From NCBI GenBank assembly GCA_027972325.1, contig JAPMOS010000003.1, positions 931,001 through 995,000 on the forward strand: a stretch of DNA of 64,000 bases, read 5' to 3'. Positions 20,821 to 44,167 of the stretch are shown here, piece after piece (position 1 is the first letter of the stretch; each line of letters begins with the position of its first letter). Position numbers and translations under genes: made by a program. This DNA comes from Paratrimastix pyriformis (Eukaryota > Preaxostyla > Paratrimastigidae). The notes below the pieces were generated by a model. It did not search any database. It had not been told where the DNA came from and was given only the letters and a program-made list of their open reading frames with translations.

Positions 20821-22118
20821 ATGGCAGCCATCCCAGTGGATCGGGCCAAACAGTTGGTCATAGATTCTTATTTTCAAGCTACAAAGTCTGGTTTTTTCCC
20901 TTGCGTTTGTGAGCACCATCATTCCACCACCAATAGAATTGCCGAAGACCGGCGGGAGCTCGAAACGCGGGGTGCCGTAGCGCTTCAAAAGATATGGCGG
21001 AGCTATTCAATTCGATGTCTAATGAACAAATGGCGGCGTGCCGCCACCGCTATTGAAACCATCATGCGAGGATATCGCGCCCGGAAGGAATACGTTCGTA
21101 TGCTGCAGGAAAAATGCCGAGCCGAACGGCAAGAGTATTTCGATCAAGTTGCAACCAAAATTCAACGAGTGTCTGCTGCCTCGCCCCGCCCACCAGCTGA
21201 TCCCTGCCCCCCCCCCCCCCCCCCCCCAGATTCCGGGGGTGGTACAGCCGTAAGTATGTTGCCGATTTTTACGAGCGCAAAAGGTACCTTCGGGCGATTC
21301 AAGAGAAGGTCTGGTACCAAACACGGCCGCGGCCCTCACCCCTCGCTGTTCCTCTGGGCTGGGCTGGGCTGGGCTGGGCTGGGCTGGGCTGGGCTGGGCT
21401 GCAGAACGAGGAGGTCGCCAAGCAGCTGGGGGAGTTCGAGCAGCAGCAGCGCACCCTCCATCTGGTCGGCGCCCGCCCACATGTCCCCGCCGCTCGCCCA
21501 CCTACGCGCCGACCACACGCCCACCTCCCTCACGCCCGCCTGCCCACGCCTCCAACATGCGCACGCTCTGCCCGCCCCGTCCGCCTCACCTTCGCCGAAT
21601 CCTCGCGCGGGCAACATTCCGCCCATGCAGCAGCATGCACGCACGCGTTCCTGCAGCCACGCGCCGCGCCTGACTCTGGGAGCCCTTTCGCGCTGGCTTT
21701 GTGCCCCTTGCGCCTCGGCCCCCAATCGCCTCACAGAACATCCGCCCGCCCTCCACAACCCCCCCCCCCCCCCCCCCCCCCCCAGCAACGCACGGAGATG
21801 GGCCGCTACAGCCGGTTCGCCTCGGCGGCCCAGTCGCTGCACCACCTGGTGTCGACCCAGACCCAGCCGGGCATCTACGCCTCGCCCTACCAGGCCCTCC
21901 GCCAGGGCGGCCCGCCGACGGTCTTCGGGCAGCCCGTCGAGATGCTCCTCGAGGAGAGCGCCAAGTCCCTCATCCGCCAGCAGCAGCAGCAGCGCTCCCT
22001 CACGGTGCCCCGCAAGCCGGGCACCCCAGGGGCCGCCCGCTCGCCCGCCGGGCCCCAGCTGCGCACCAGCTCGGGGGGGCTCCCAGGGGCCGGAGCCAGC
22101 CGATCCATCCGGAGGTGA
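20821..22118 (+). CDS. SPATA17: SPATA17-like IQ-motif protein (axonemal)
   Basis: SPATA17 is a calmodulin-binding protein of cilia and sperm flagella. The first exon has three IQ-like motifs: ALQKIWRSYSIRCLMNKW, AIETIMRGYRARKEY and VATKIQR, the last completed after an intron by GWYSRKYVADFYERKRYL. Later exons read NEEVAKQLGEFEQQQRTLH, then SLHHLVSTQTQPGIYASPYQ and VFGQPVEMLLEESAKSL, the conserved C-terminal block. The start ATG at 20821 and the TGA at 22116-22118 are clear. Two introns end in runs of about 20 C directly before CAG (about 21230 and 21783). The family call rests on the IQ layout plus the HHL-S-Q-GIY...VFGQP block. Confidence 0.82.
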
Positions 22119-22508
22119 GAGCGACAACCAGTTCTGGTGGGTCTGCCGGCCGGCATCTGGGACGCCGGCTTCGGCGGGTGGGATGGTGACGAGCGATCGG
22201 CCGCTCTGTGTCAGTGGACTGCCCCCCAGCCCCCTGCGAGACGTGCGTCCCTGTACACGCGGCCCGTGCTCGCTTTTCTGTTCAAACACAGTTCGACCAT
22301 TATTGTATTGTGTGTTCGTCCATGCATTGGTCTCTTCTTCCGGATATCTTCACCGTGTTTGCACCGGCTCTTCCATTGTGTCGTCGCTCTCTTTTTTGCG
22401 CGCACTCATTCCAAAATCAGTTTCGCCAAAAAAAACGGTTCGTCCGGCCGCCAATCGCCCTTGCCCGATGCCAGTGCCACATTTTTCCGCGCTTTTGGAA
22501 TTTTGGAA
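22119..22508. other. Upstream region of the CUB-like gene
   Basis: From about 22260 the sequence is much more AT-rich than the gene bodies. Both strands have short open frames but nothing recognisable. It probably holds the SPATA17 3' UTR and the promoter of the next gene. Confidence 0.5.
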
Positions 22509-25420
22509 ATGAAGACTCGGCTTCTTGCCCGGCTTTGCCTACTCTTTGCCCTTTTGGACGCTGCCTTTGCGACGAATTGCTTACCAGGATCCTACCAACT
22601 CCTGACATCGCGAAGCGGAATCATCACTGAAACAGCCTCCGGCGTCAGTAGAATATGTACCTGGCTAATTCAACCTCCAATGAATCCATCAACGGAAACC
22701 ATCCAAATCACCTTTAGGTCTGATGATTCCTTTTATTGACATGTGCCATTTCTACATCATCGAGCAGCGATTTTTCAGGAGAATGGCCCGCGGGTCTTCT
22801 GGTGATTTATGACGGGGATGGTTCGGGTTTCCCCCGATGGACGTTCACCAACATGAACTACGTCATGTCGACTCCCTTCCTGCCCCTGCACGTTGAGAGT
22901 GCCGGCGGGTCCCTGCTCCTGGAGCACCACAACGACGCCGGGGCGCAGCACTTCTCACTGACCTGGGCGGTGGTCCCTCGCGTGGGGCACACGCCGCAAT
23001 GCTCAGGAGAGGTGACATTGGACACCCGTGAGGGCTCAATGACCAGCGGCTGGGGCTCGTACTATGTCTGTCTGGCCCCTTCCCCATGACCTGGTGACAC
23101 TGTCTTCACTCATTCTCCTCCTCTTCCAGGATAATCAAGGGTGCCGTTGGATCATCGACCCCTTCACCAGCGGGGCAGCGAGCTCCGATGAAATGGTGAC
23201 CTTCCATATGGGGCACATCTTCACCGAGGCAGGTCCGCCATTTCTCGCCAGGAAGATCAGGCCCCCACACCCACACCCCGCCCCTCGCGCCCCCTAGGGT
23301 ACGACAAGGTGGTTGTCCACACGGACGACATGGCCTACTCGGCGACCTTCACGGGCCACGACACCTCGGCATGCCAGACGTTCCAGGGCCCCCCCGGGGC
23401 GCGGCTCTTGGTGGACTTCAGCTCGGACGTCAGCGTGGGCGCGCTGGGCTTCGACGCCGAGTACACCACCGAGCCTGCCCCGGCTGTGTGTCCCGCGAGC
23501 GGCTTCTTCGCGGCGACCTACAGCGAGGCCGCCGCGAGCGGGGACCGGCTTGTGGTGACCACCCAGGGCTACGCCACCTCTGAGTACCGTATCGCTCAGG
23601 GCAACCCCGTCGAGCAGACGGCATCGGCCTGCATCCTGCCCGCCCACCGCCACGTGGCTGACCCGCTGGGGGCCCCCTGCACCGTCGAGCTGGAGGCCTG
23701 CGTGCTGCTGGACACCCTGGCCGCATGCCCCGACGTGAGCACCGAGATCCTGAGCGGGTCCCACGAGACCACCCGCCGGTGGCACGTGCCCCTGCACGTC
23801 CTGAGCACCGTTCGGACGGGCACCGACCCCAACGGGGAGCCGGTCTTCGGGAACCGGTGGCAGTCGATGGACATCCTGATCGACCAGACCATCGGCCTGG
23901 ACGTCTCGGCCACGGTCAAGGTCATGCACCCGGTCAACTTCACCGGCTTCGAGAAGGGCGACTCGTACTTCGACCGGACCGGCGCCCAGTACGTGCTGCA
24001 CTTCAGCATCTGGACCAACCAGCCCTACACCCAGGACCTCGTGACCGGGCCCTGGCTCGACTCGACCACAGCCCTGGTGGACCCCAGCGCCATTCGGATC
24101 GAGCGCAACCCCAGCGCCGACCAGAACTGCGACGGGGCCGTCGACCCGACCCGCTTCTGCGAGCGGGCCTACCGGATGGTCATCGACCGGCTCGCCAGCA
24201 CGTGCGGCCTGCTTGGCGTCTACCGGGTGGGGACCCACGTCCACTGCGCCGACCCGGGCGCCTGCCCGCGGGACACGGAGGGCGACTACTTCGCCGAGTT
24301 CATGATCGTGCCGGGCAGCTGCGAGGCCACCCTGATCAACATCACCGTCACGGGCGACCTGTGGGTCGAGATGGACGGCGGCACGGCCCTGGCCTGGGGC
24401 CGCCGCTGCACCGTCATGGGCCAGCTGCACGCGCAGACCGACCTTGCCGCCGCCCGGCTCCACCAGCTGGCCGTCTGCAAGCTGCCCCTGGCCGCCGGCA
24501 CCACCGATTGCACCGAGAACCCCCACCAGATGCTCATCCTGGACGAGATCCCCGCCCCCTTCGCCGTCGGCCTCAAGTCCGCCCCTCGCCAGCCCCCGCC
24601 CCCCCGATGGAGCGTCTTTGTCGGCGGGACGTTGCGACCCTCCTGCTGACTGCCTTGTTTGCCTTCCCGCCCTCATCACGCTCCTCCCCCTCCCTCCCCC
24701 CTCCCTCCCCTCCCCCTCCCTCCCCTCTCCCCCACTGCTTCCACAGCGTCGCTTACAGCCACACGCCGATGCTGTACAACTGCACGATCGACCTTGACCT
24801 GATGGCCTTCCACTACGGGCTGGGAGTGGACCCGAACCCCAACCTGATCACCGACCTGCAGTTCGACGCCCAGTGGGACAGCTTCCTCCCCGGCCACGTC
24901 CCCGGCGCCAACCGGGCCCACCGCTGGGCCACCACCCGCACCCGCACCCGCACCGCCTGGGCCGGCCAGTGGGCCGCCCGCAAGGGACGCTGGGCCACCA
25001 ACGGGGCCGATGGCGAGGACCAGGGGCCCCTGAACCCCGAGACGCCCGCCCCGGCCAGGGCCTCCCTCGCCGTCACCGGCTCGGCCCCAGGTCTGCCCCC
25101 CGGCCTGCCCACCGCCCCGCCCGAGCTCATCCCATCCCCACTCGTCTCGCTCCCTGATCGCAGCCCCGCAATCGGGCGGGTTCCCCACGGCGGCCGTGGC
25201 TGCGGGGGGAGCCGTGGGCGGGCTGCTGGTGCTGGGCCTGGCCGCGGTGGGTGTGATGGCGCTGAGGGCCCGGTGGGCCCGGTGGGACAAGGCCAAGCAG
25301 CCCTGGCACCAGCAGCAGCCGCAGCCGCAGCACGGGGCCCCCGAGACCCGCACGGTGGCCTCGACCCTGGTCACCAGCCACCAGAAGGCCGTCCGGCGGA
25401 CCCCAACCCCGGCCCTCTGA
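22509..25420 (+). CDS. Type I membrane protein with CUB-like extracellular region
   Basis: Starts MKTRLLARLCLLFALLDAAF, a clear signal peptide with a likely cut before TNCLPG. The next segments (ICTWLIQPP, LLVIYDGDG, and later NQGCRWIIDPF, VVVHTDDM) follow the CUB pattern of C-x-W-I-I-x-P and x-Y-D-G, at least twice. A long Cys-rich, otherwise unrecognised ectodomain follows (one exon, about 23300-24580). Near the C-terminus AVGGLLVLGLAAVGVMAL is a single membrane helix followed by a basic cytosolic tail of about 50 residues ending at the TGA at 25418-25420. Introns begin GTCCGCCCC (about 24578) and GTCTGCCC (about 25091). It is probably a cell-surface receptor or adhesion protein; no catalytic domain is visible. 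The CUB call is by pattern only. Confidence 0.8.
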
Positions 25421-25591
25421 GCGCCCCCTGCCCACCCACCCACCCACCCACACCATCCTCGACCCTGCCACGCCCCGCCAACAAGAGGTTCGCCCCTCCC
25501 ACCCTTCCCAATGAGGCTGTATTTGTGTGTGCGACATTTCCCCCCCCCCCCCCCCCCCCCCCCCCCATTGTACATAGCCGGCTCTCGGCCA

Positions 25592-38037
<12,446 letters not shown>

Positions 38038-38243
38038 TTCATCCTTCCGTCGTACATTCAACAAGTTCGTGTGCTGAGTACCAAAGATGGTTTTTTGTGA
38101 GCCTGGGAAAGGCAGACCTGCCAAGGACGCGGAGAGGCTCCCTCCCCTGAGGGTCACCAGGACCAGAGGCACCACCTGGGTCACCACTCCCGGGCGGCAC
38201 GGCAAGTCCACTACGGGCAGCCCAACCCAAGAACATCGCGTCA
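38038..38243. other. Gap between the two ARM genes
   Basis: Lies between the stop of the kinase-ARM gene (38244, minus) and the candidate start of the giant ARM gene. It presumably holds the latter's promoter; an alternative start further upstream is possible because the minus frame stays open. Confidence 0.4.
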
Positions 38244-41200
38244 TCATGAGGTGCGCTGGGTGACGGCGGCGGGCAGCGGACCCATGGCCAGCAACCCAAA
38301 GGCCTGCTCGAGGAGGGCCGCCGTATTGGCGTGCTGCCGGAGGGCAGCCAGCAGCACGTCCAGCAGGGCCGCCGAGGGAGCCAGGGCCGGGCAGTGGGCG
38401 GGACCGTCGGGGGCCGGGGCGACCCACTCGGGCTGGTGGGTCACCCGGAGCAGCAAGAAGCCCTGCGTCAGCACCGCGGGCCAGGCCAGGGCCGGCCCCA
38501 GCAGGCCCTCGAGGATGCTCAGCCCGTTGGCCGCGTGGAACTCGCTCCGCTGGGACCCTGCGGCCCCACAACCCCGAGCCACCGGTCAGCCGAGCCCGTC
38601 TGGGCGCGCCCCGCCCCCACGGACCGCTCGGCAGGCAGAGGGCTGCCATCGCAGCCACAATCCGCTCGACGAGGGGTGCCCCCAGGGGCCCCCGCTGCGC
38701 CTCGGTGTGGTGGGCGAGGGCCTTGGTGAGGGAGCCCGTCCACCCGTCCACGGCCAGCACCTGAACCCCGCCCGCAAACGCCGTCGCGCGGATGATTGGG
38801 GTGAAGGGCATCAGGTCGCGATGAGCAACCGGGGCCAGTCGAGGATCATCCCCGTCCGTCGGAGGGTCTGGGCGGAGTGCGGGAGGGGACCTTGGGCGCG
38901 GTCTCGGGTGCGCGCAGGAGGGCGTCGAGGACCCGGCAGACGGCCTCGACCAGCAGGGGCTGCCCCTGGTGCAGCTGCAGGGCCCATAACAGCAGCCCGT
39001 TCAGGGCCACCGGGTCGGCCAGCGCACCCCGTGTGCTTTCTGGAACCACCCCCCAGGTTCGCACAGGGACGCACTCTCGGTCTCGGGGTGGTTGCTGGCA
39101 GGAGGAGGGAGCCGTGCGGCGGGCGCAGGGGGCGGACCGTGGGCGGCCAGGTTGCACGCGAGATGGCACGCGTGCCGTGCCACCATGCCGTGGCCGGGGT
39201 GCGCCTGGAGGACACTCACAAGCCGCGGAACGAGGCCCCCCTTGACGGCCCCCACGCAGTGGACCTCGAGGCTGGTCACGTTCACCAGGCACGCGAGTAC
39301 CTGTCGCAGCCGTGATCCAGAACAGTGAGTCGCCCCCCGAAAAAAATACATAAATCGCCTTCGTAGCTTACTTGGCAGAGCACCCGCTTAGTAAGCGGGA
39401 GGTAATGGGTTCGATTCCCATCGAAGGCTTTTTTTTCCCCCCGACGAGGCCTGCCCTTTTTTCCTCCGCAGACCTGCTCGACGACGGCGGCCAGGAGGCC
39501 GGTCTGGCCGTACCGGGCGAGGGCGTCCAGGAGAATGGGCACGGCCCCGGCCAGGCCGAGGGAGGCCTCGGTGAGGCCGTCCATGGCCAGCAGGGCCAGC
39601 GCCTTGCTCAGCTCGCCCGCCAGGCCCACGTCCTCGGGCTGCCCGCGCAGCAGCCCCAGCAGCCGCACCGGGGCCGACTGGCGCACCAGCAGCGGCCGCA
39701 GCGGGGCTACAGGAGGGCAGGACACGGGCATTGGGTGATGGTCATTGCCCCAACCCGCCTCTGGCCACAACAATCCCCATCATGTTCTTGTGGGAGGAGG
39801 AGGAGGGGGGGGGGGGGGGCGGGGGCGGGGGGCGGGGCGGACGGATGGCCGCGATGGCGGCGAGGAGGGCGCATGCGTGTTGACCCGCGGGGGCGGGCAG
39901 GCCGAGGCACTCGAGGAGGCTCTCGGGGACCCCTCGGCCCCCATCACCAGCAGGTTGTCCTCTGCCGGCCCCCATGCCGCCCCCCATGCCCCGCCACCGA
40001 TCCAGTTCGTTTTCATTCGTCAGCCCCACGAAACCTGGGGCCTGGGCGGGGTGGAACGAGGCGGGGCGGGGTGGAATGGGACGGCGGCGTGCCGACCGGT
40101 GAGGCCACCCAGGATGCGCAGGCAGTCGCAGCAGCGGTCGGCCGCCTGGGGGTCGGCCCGGTGGGCCCGCAGGATGGCCGCCAGGGCGCCCACCAGGGGG
40201 TGGGTCGGGGGCCCCTGCTGCAGCCAGGCAGCATCCTGGCGGACGTACAGCTCCAGGAAGGCCGCAAGCTCGCCCAGCCGGGCGAGGGCGGGGGTTGGGC
40301 CCTGGGCGGCCGCGGTCTGGGCGGCGCTGATCCAGAGGGCTTCGTCAAGCCGCCGCCCGCTGGCCCGCTCCTCGAGCACGGCGCTCCCCTCGGCAGGAAG
40401 CTGCGCCCCCACCAAAGCCGCGGATGGGCGGTGAATGCTTGGATGATACTGATTGGATGATGCTGCTGGTGTTGATGCTGCTGCTGCTGCTGATGCTGAT
40501 GCTGATGCTGATGCTGATGCTGATGCTGATGCTGATGCTGATGATTGGATGCTGCTGCTGATGTTGATGGCTGGGTCATGTCGCTGCGGGGGCGATGGCG
40601 CCCCGGCGGCAGGGCGATCAGGGGACGGGAAAGCTGCACCTGCCCGGTAATTTCGGTTGCCGGGTTGGGTTTGAAAGAAGAAGAAGAAGAAGAAGAAGAA
40701 GAAGAAGAAGAAGAAGAAGAAGAAGAAGAAAAACCAAAAATGGACGGGAAAGCGCGAGGAGGCCGCGTGCGGACCTGGTGAACGGGCGGCCCGGGGCGGC
40801 CCGAGGGGTCGCCGATGATCTCGACGATGCGCCGGGGGAAGTAGCCCGCCCGCCCGGTGCCGTTGGTGCCGAAGAGCCACTCGTCCCCCTTGCCGGCCGC
40901 CGTGGCCAGGCCCGGGGCGGCGGCCCCCTCGGGGACCCGGATGAGGGTGATGATGTCCCCCTCCATGACGGGCAGCTCCGACCGGGCGTCCGTCCGCGGC
41001 CCGTACGAGCTCAGCGCCTGCCAGGGGGGGAGGGGGATGGTGGTGGCGATGAGGGCACAGTGGCGGCGGTGCAGCGCACGACACGGGCGGTCGGGCGGAA
41101 TCTGGGGGCGGTCGGGGCGGCTCTGTGCCTGTGGGGGTGCGGGGTGCGGGGTGCGGGGCACGGACCCTGCATTTGCGGGTGGTGGCCGTGTCCCCGGGCA

Positions 41201-43622
41201 TGGCGCCGCCCCAGAGGGGGCAGGGCCCCACCTTGGCGGGCAGGGAGGCCTCGAAGAGGGGCGCCGGCAACCCCCCCGGCCACAGCAGGTTTCCCACCCG
41301 GCTCGGCGGGGGCGCGGGCTGGGGCGGGGCCACGGCAGGGGCCCGGGCGGGCAGCAGGAGGCGCAGCTGGGCGGGCGGCAGGGCCGAGAGGACCGAGGGC
41401 GGGGCGGGGGCGAACGGCCCCGGGGCTGCGGCCGCTGCCAGCTGGGGCGGGGGCGGCGTCCGGGGGGAGGGCCGCGGGGTGGCGCATGGGCTCTGGGGCG
41501 GGGTGGGTCCGCCCCCGGGAGCCGAGTGGGGCGGCCAGCTGGCAGGCGGGAGGAGCAGCGGGGCAGGCCGCTCGGCGCGGGCCGGGGCTGGGGGCGATGC
41601 GGCCTGGGCAGGGGCGGGGGGCCCTTGCTGTCCGTGGTGACGGTGGGCGTGCAGGGACGGCGCGGGGGTTGCGAGCGGGCTGGTCTCTGGGCCCGGGGCC
41701 CCGCGGGGCGGTGGTGATGTTGTGGGGGCCTGGTGGTATGCCGCTCCGGGGGCCCGGGGCGAGGGGGGGAGCGACGGGACCCGCGGCAGGGACGGCCACT
41801 CGGGGGGTGATGGGGGCGAGGAGGCCAGCACGGCTTGCAGGGGCGCCGGGCCGGGTGAGGGCAGGGCCGGGGCGGACGCGATGGGTGGCAGCCATGGCCC
41901 ACTGCTGCTGCTGGCGGGGGGCCAGGGGGCCGGGGCGTGGGCACTCCGGGCGGGTGCGGGCTGCGGGGCCTGCTGGAAGATGGGCGGCAGGCTGGGCGGG
42001 CTGCTGGGGCCGGGGGTCCCCCATGGAGGCGAGGAGGGCGAGGGGAAGAGGCCCGAGGGCCCGGAAGGGGAGCCGGCTGGCGGCTGGGGTGGGGGCGGGC
42101 CCGCCGACCGCCGATGGGCGGAGGATGCGGGGCGGAGGGGCGACGGTGAGGAGGCGGGCGACTGGGGCGGCGGGCTGGTGGCGAGGTGCGGGAGGAGGAA
42201 TCCCGGCCGGGGGGTGGTTGGCCCGCCGGGGGTGCCCGGGGCGGGTGCGGGTGCGGGTGCGGGTGCGAGGAGCCTCTGGAGGGCCGTGAGCAGCTCGGGC
42301 GGGCTGGGCCGCATCTGGGGGTTCAGCGCCATGCACCGCGCCGCCAGCTGCACCAGGGCCGCCCCGCCGCTGGCCGGGAAGCCGCGGGCTGGGGCTGCCT
42401 GGGCCAGGGCCTGCAGGGCGTCCCGCCGGAGGGCCAGCAGCCGGGCGAGGTGCCCCTCGGCGGACGAGAGGACCGGCTCCACTGCGCCGCCCCCCGGGCA
42501 ACCCCAACAGCAGCCCCCGCGCGGCGTGGGGCCCATCGAACCGACGGAGATGAGGCACAGCGGGATGTGAGGCGCCAGACACGAACGGCCGATCACCACT
42601 CACTATCACCCTCATCATACAACATCCCCACCACACACCCCGGCCCGCGGACCTCCGCCCTGGTGCTTCTGTGCGGCCTGCTTGTACTGCCTGGCCAGGC
42701 TGTGGACCGTGGCCATCTCCCCGGGCTCGCTGACCAGCTCCGACCAGCCCACGGCACCCCCTGCCGCCGCCCGAGGTGGGGCGCCCAGCCCCGGGGGCCG
42801 CGGGGTGGATGGCGAGGTGATTCCGACCGGGGTGGGAGGCATCCGGGGGGGCGATAGCGTGACCAGCTCCACCAGGACCAGCCCCAGCGCCCAGCAGTCG
42901 CCCTTGGGGCTGCTGCTCGTGTCGACGTACGTCTCGGGGGCCAGGTGCGGGTACAGCTGCTCCATGCCTGCCCCGCCCGGGCTCTCGCCCCCCACCAGGC
43001 TGCGGAAGTGCTGTATGGCATGGAGGCGGATGTGGGCGTGCCCAAAGTCACAGAGCCTGGCGCGGCCGTCCTGATCGAGCAGGATATTGCCGGGGTGAAG
43101 GTCGCCGTGGACGAGGCCCTTCTGGTTGAGGTAGACCAGACCCCGAACAATGTCCGATGCCAGGCCCACAACCCTTTCCAACAAAACAGGTTCGCCTTTC
43201 TGGGCCCGACGCCGCAGGACATCGCGCAAGTTTTCGGGGAGCTGAGGCCGGATGACGACCGCTTGATGTCCACCGGAAAAGAACCCGCCGACAGGCGCGA
43301 CGATGTGAGGGTGGTGGAGCTTGCTCGTCATCACGGCAAGTTCTCTTTGGAACGTGTCACAGTCCTTCCCATTGGAAAAGGGGTAGGTAAAAGTGTGGAT
43401 GCAACAGGGCATGACGAGCGGAGGAACCTCAGCCGAATGAGTAGCGCCAAAGAATCCGCTACCCAATCGAGCGAGTATGCGGATCTCACGCTCTCGGAAG
43501 GCAGGGACAATCGGTCCTCGGCTGGCAGCCACAGGAACAGAAATTCAAAAAAAGAGGGACGGCGTAGCCCTTTCAACCTGACGGTGATGGCACCGACACC
43601 GGAGTTGTGAATTAGCTGCCAT
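38244..43622 (-). CDS. Protein kinase-like domain + SH3 + armadillo repeats (multidomain scaffold)
   Basis: The N-terminal kinase domain has a Gly-loop (LARLGSGFFGATHSA), an alpha-C Glu (FQRELAVMTSKLHHPHIV), a catalytic loop HGDLHPGNILLD, DFG (LCDFGHAHI) and the subdomain XI motif AARCMALNPQMRPSPPEL. The beta-3 lysine position appears to be His (CCIHTF), so activity is in doubt. About 350 residues of Pro/Ala/Ser-rich linker follow (42.2-41.2 kb), then an SH3 domain (ALSSYGP, ELPVMEGDIITLI, WLFGTNGTGRAGYFP), then ARM exons (DNLLVMGAEGVPESLLECL, VLACLVNVTSLEVHCVGAVK). Introns begin GTCCG or GTCTG; one (39301-39473) contains a tRNA gene on the opposite strand. The start is inferred: an ATG at 43622 opens MAANSQLR, joined by an intron starting GTGTCGG to RGPIVPAF in frame. 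The stop follows VTQRTS at 38244. Probably a signalling scaffold. Confidence 0.83.
39357..39429 (+). tRNA. tRNA-Thr (anticodon AGU)
   Basis: A complete cloverleaf: acceptor stem GCCTTCG (39357-39363) with CGAAGGC (39422-39428); anticodon stem CCCGC/GCGGG around the loop TTAGTAA, anticodon AGT at 39390-39392; T arm TGGGTTCGATTCCCA. The internal promoter boxes are present (A box from about 39364; B box GGTTCGATTCC at 39408-39418). A run of T from 39429 is the Pol III terminator. There is no encoded CCA and no tRNA intron. It lies antisense in the 173-nt intron 39301-39473 of the kinase-SH3-ARM gene. Confidence 0.97.
40472..40731 (+). repeat. Two intronic microsatellites: GATGCT hexamer and GAA triplet
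   Basis: A GATGCT array at about 40475-40560 flanked by GATTGGATG strings, and a GAA array at about 40672-40731. Both lie in the long intron between the SH3 exon and the first ARM exon of the kinase-SH3-ARM gene. The GATTGGATG flanks resemble those of the GAT array at 31.9-32.0 kb. Confidence 0.88.
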
Positions 43623-43795
43623 GAGAGTTCAACATCCCATTGAACTCAGTCGTTTTAGGCTCTCACTTCATCCACACCCTCCCAAAAGAAAAAGTGCGTA
43701 CTTCGAAGGAGATCCGCTTTTTCTGCATTGTGAAATATGGGAATAGAGCCTCACCCGGCTGCCAAATGCCAACTGATTTTTCTTCTCGCAATGAG

Positions 43796-44030
43796 TCACA
43801 GCGTGCTTGGCGATGTGGCAAGCAGGTACCAGCTGTGAACCATGCCCTGAAAAAGTGTTGGAAACCCTGTTGTGAAAGAGGACTGCTGCGCGGACTGGAA
43901 TCCATCCGAGGATCGTAAGTACAATGTTGAGGAAGAAATGCGTTGTGCAGCCAACCAGCAGGAATGCGGCCAGGGGCGGCAGGAGGATACTGACAATCAC
44001 AATAAAAATCGACCAAAGTAGGCGTGCCAT
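43796..44030 (-). CDS. PMP3: PMP3/UPF0057 small membrane proteolipid
   Basis: A 61-residue protein of two membrane helices, of the family that influences plasma-membrane potential and salt tolerance in fungi and plants. The family signature is exact: LLPPLAAFLLVGCTTHFFLN then IVLTILGWIPG. Two exons: 43896-44030 (45 codons, MARLLWSIF...GWIP) and 43796-43846 (GMVHSWYLLATSPSTL and stop). The 49-nt intron 43847-43895 begins GTCCGC and ends TTCAG, is phase 0, and restores the conserved GWIPG. Translated without splicing, the reading continues into an unrelated tail, so the intron is needed. It diverges from eIF2A (137 bp between starts). Confidence 0.95.
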
Positions 44031-44167
44031 TTCGAATGGTGTTTGATCAAATGAGGCGCTACATCAAATGATCGGGGCATGTTCCTCGGGAAATTTCAGG
44101 TCAGACCTTGTGTGAAGTGTCTTTCCGGCGCACGCTGACTCCCCCTTCTGGTATTTTCCACGTAACG
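44031..44167. promoter_or_regulatory. 137-bp divergent promoter region (PMP3 / eIF2A)
   Basis: Start codons at 44030 (-) and 44168 (+) face away from each other across an AT-rich interval. Confidence 0.55.
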
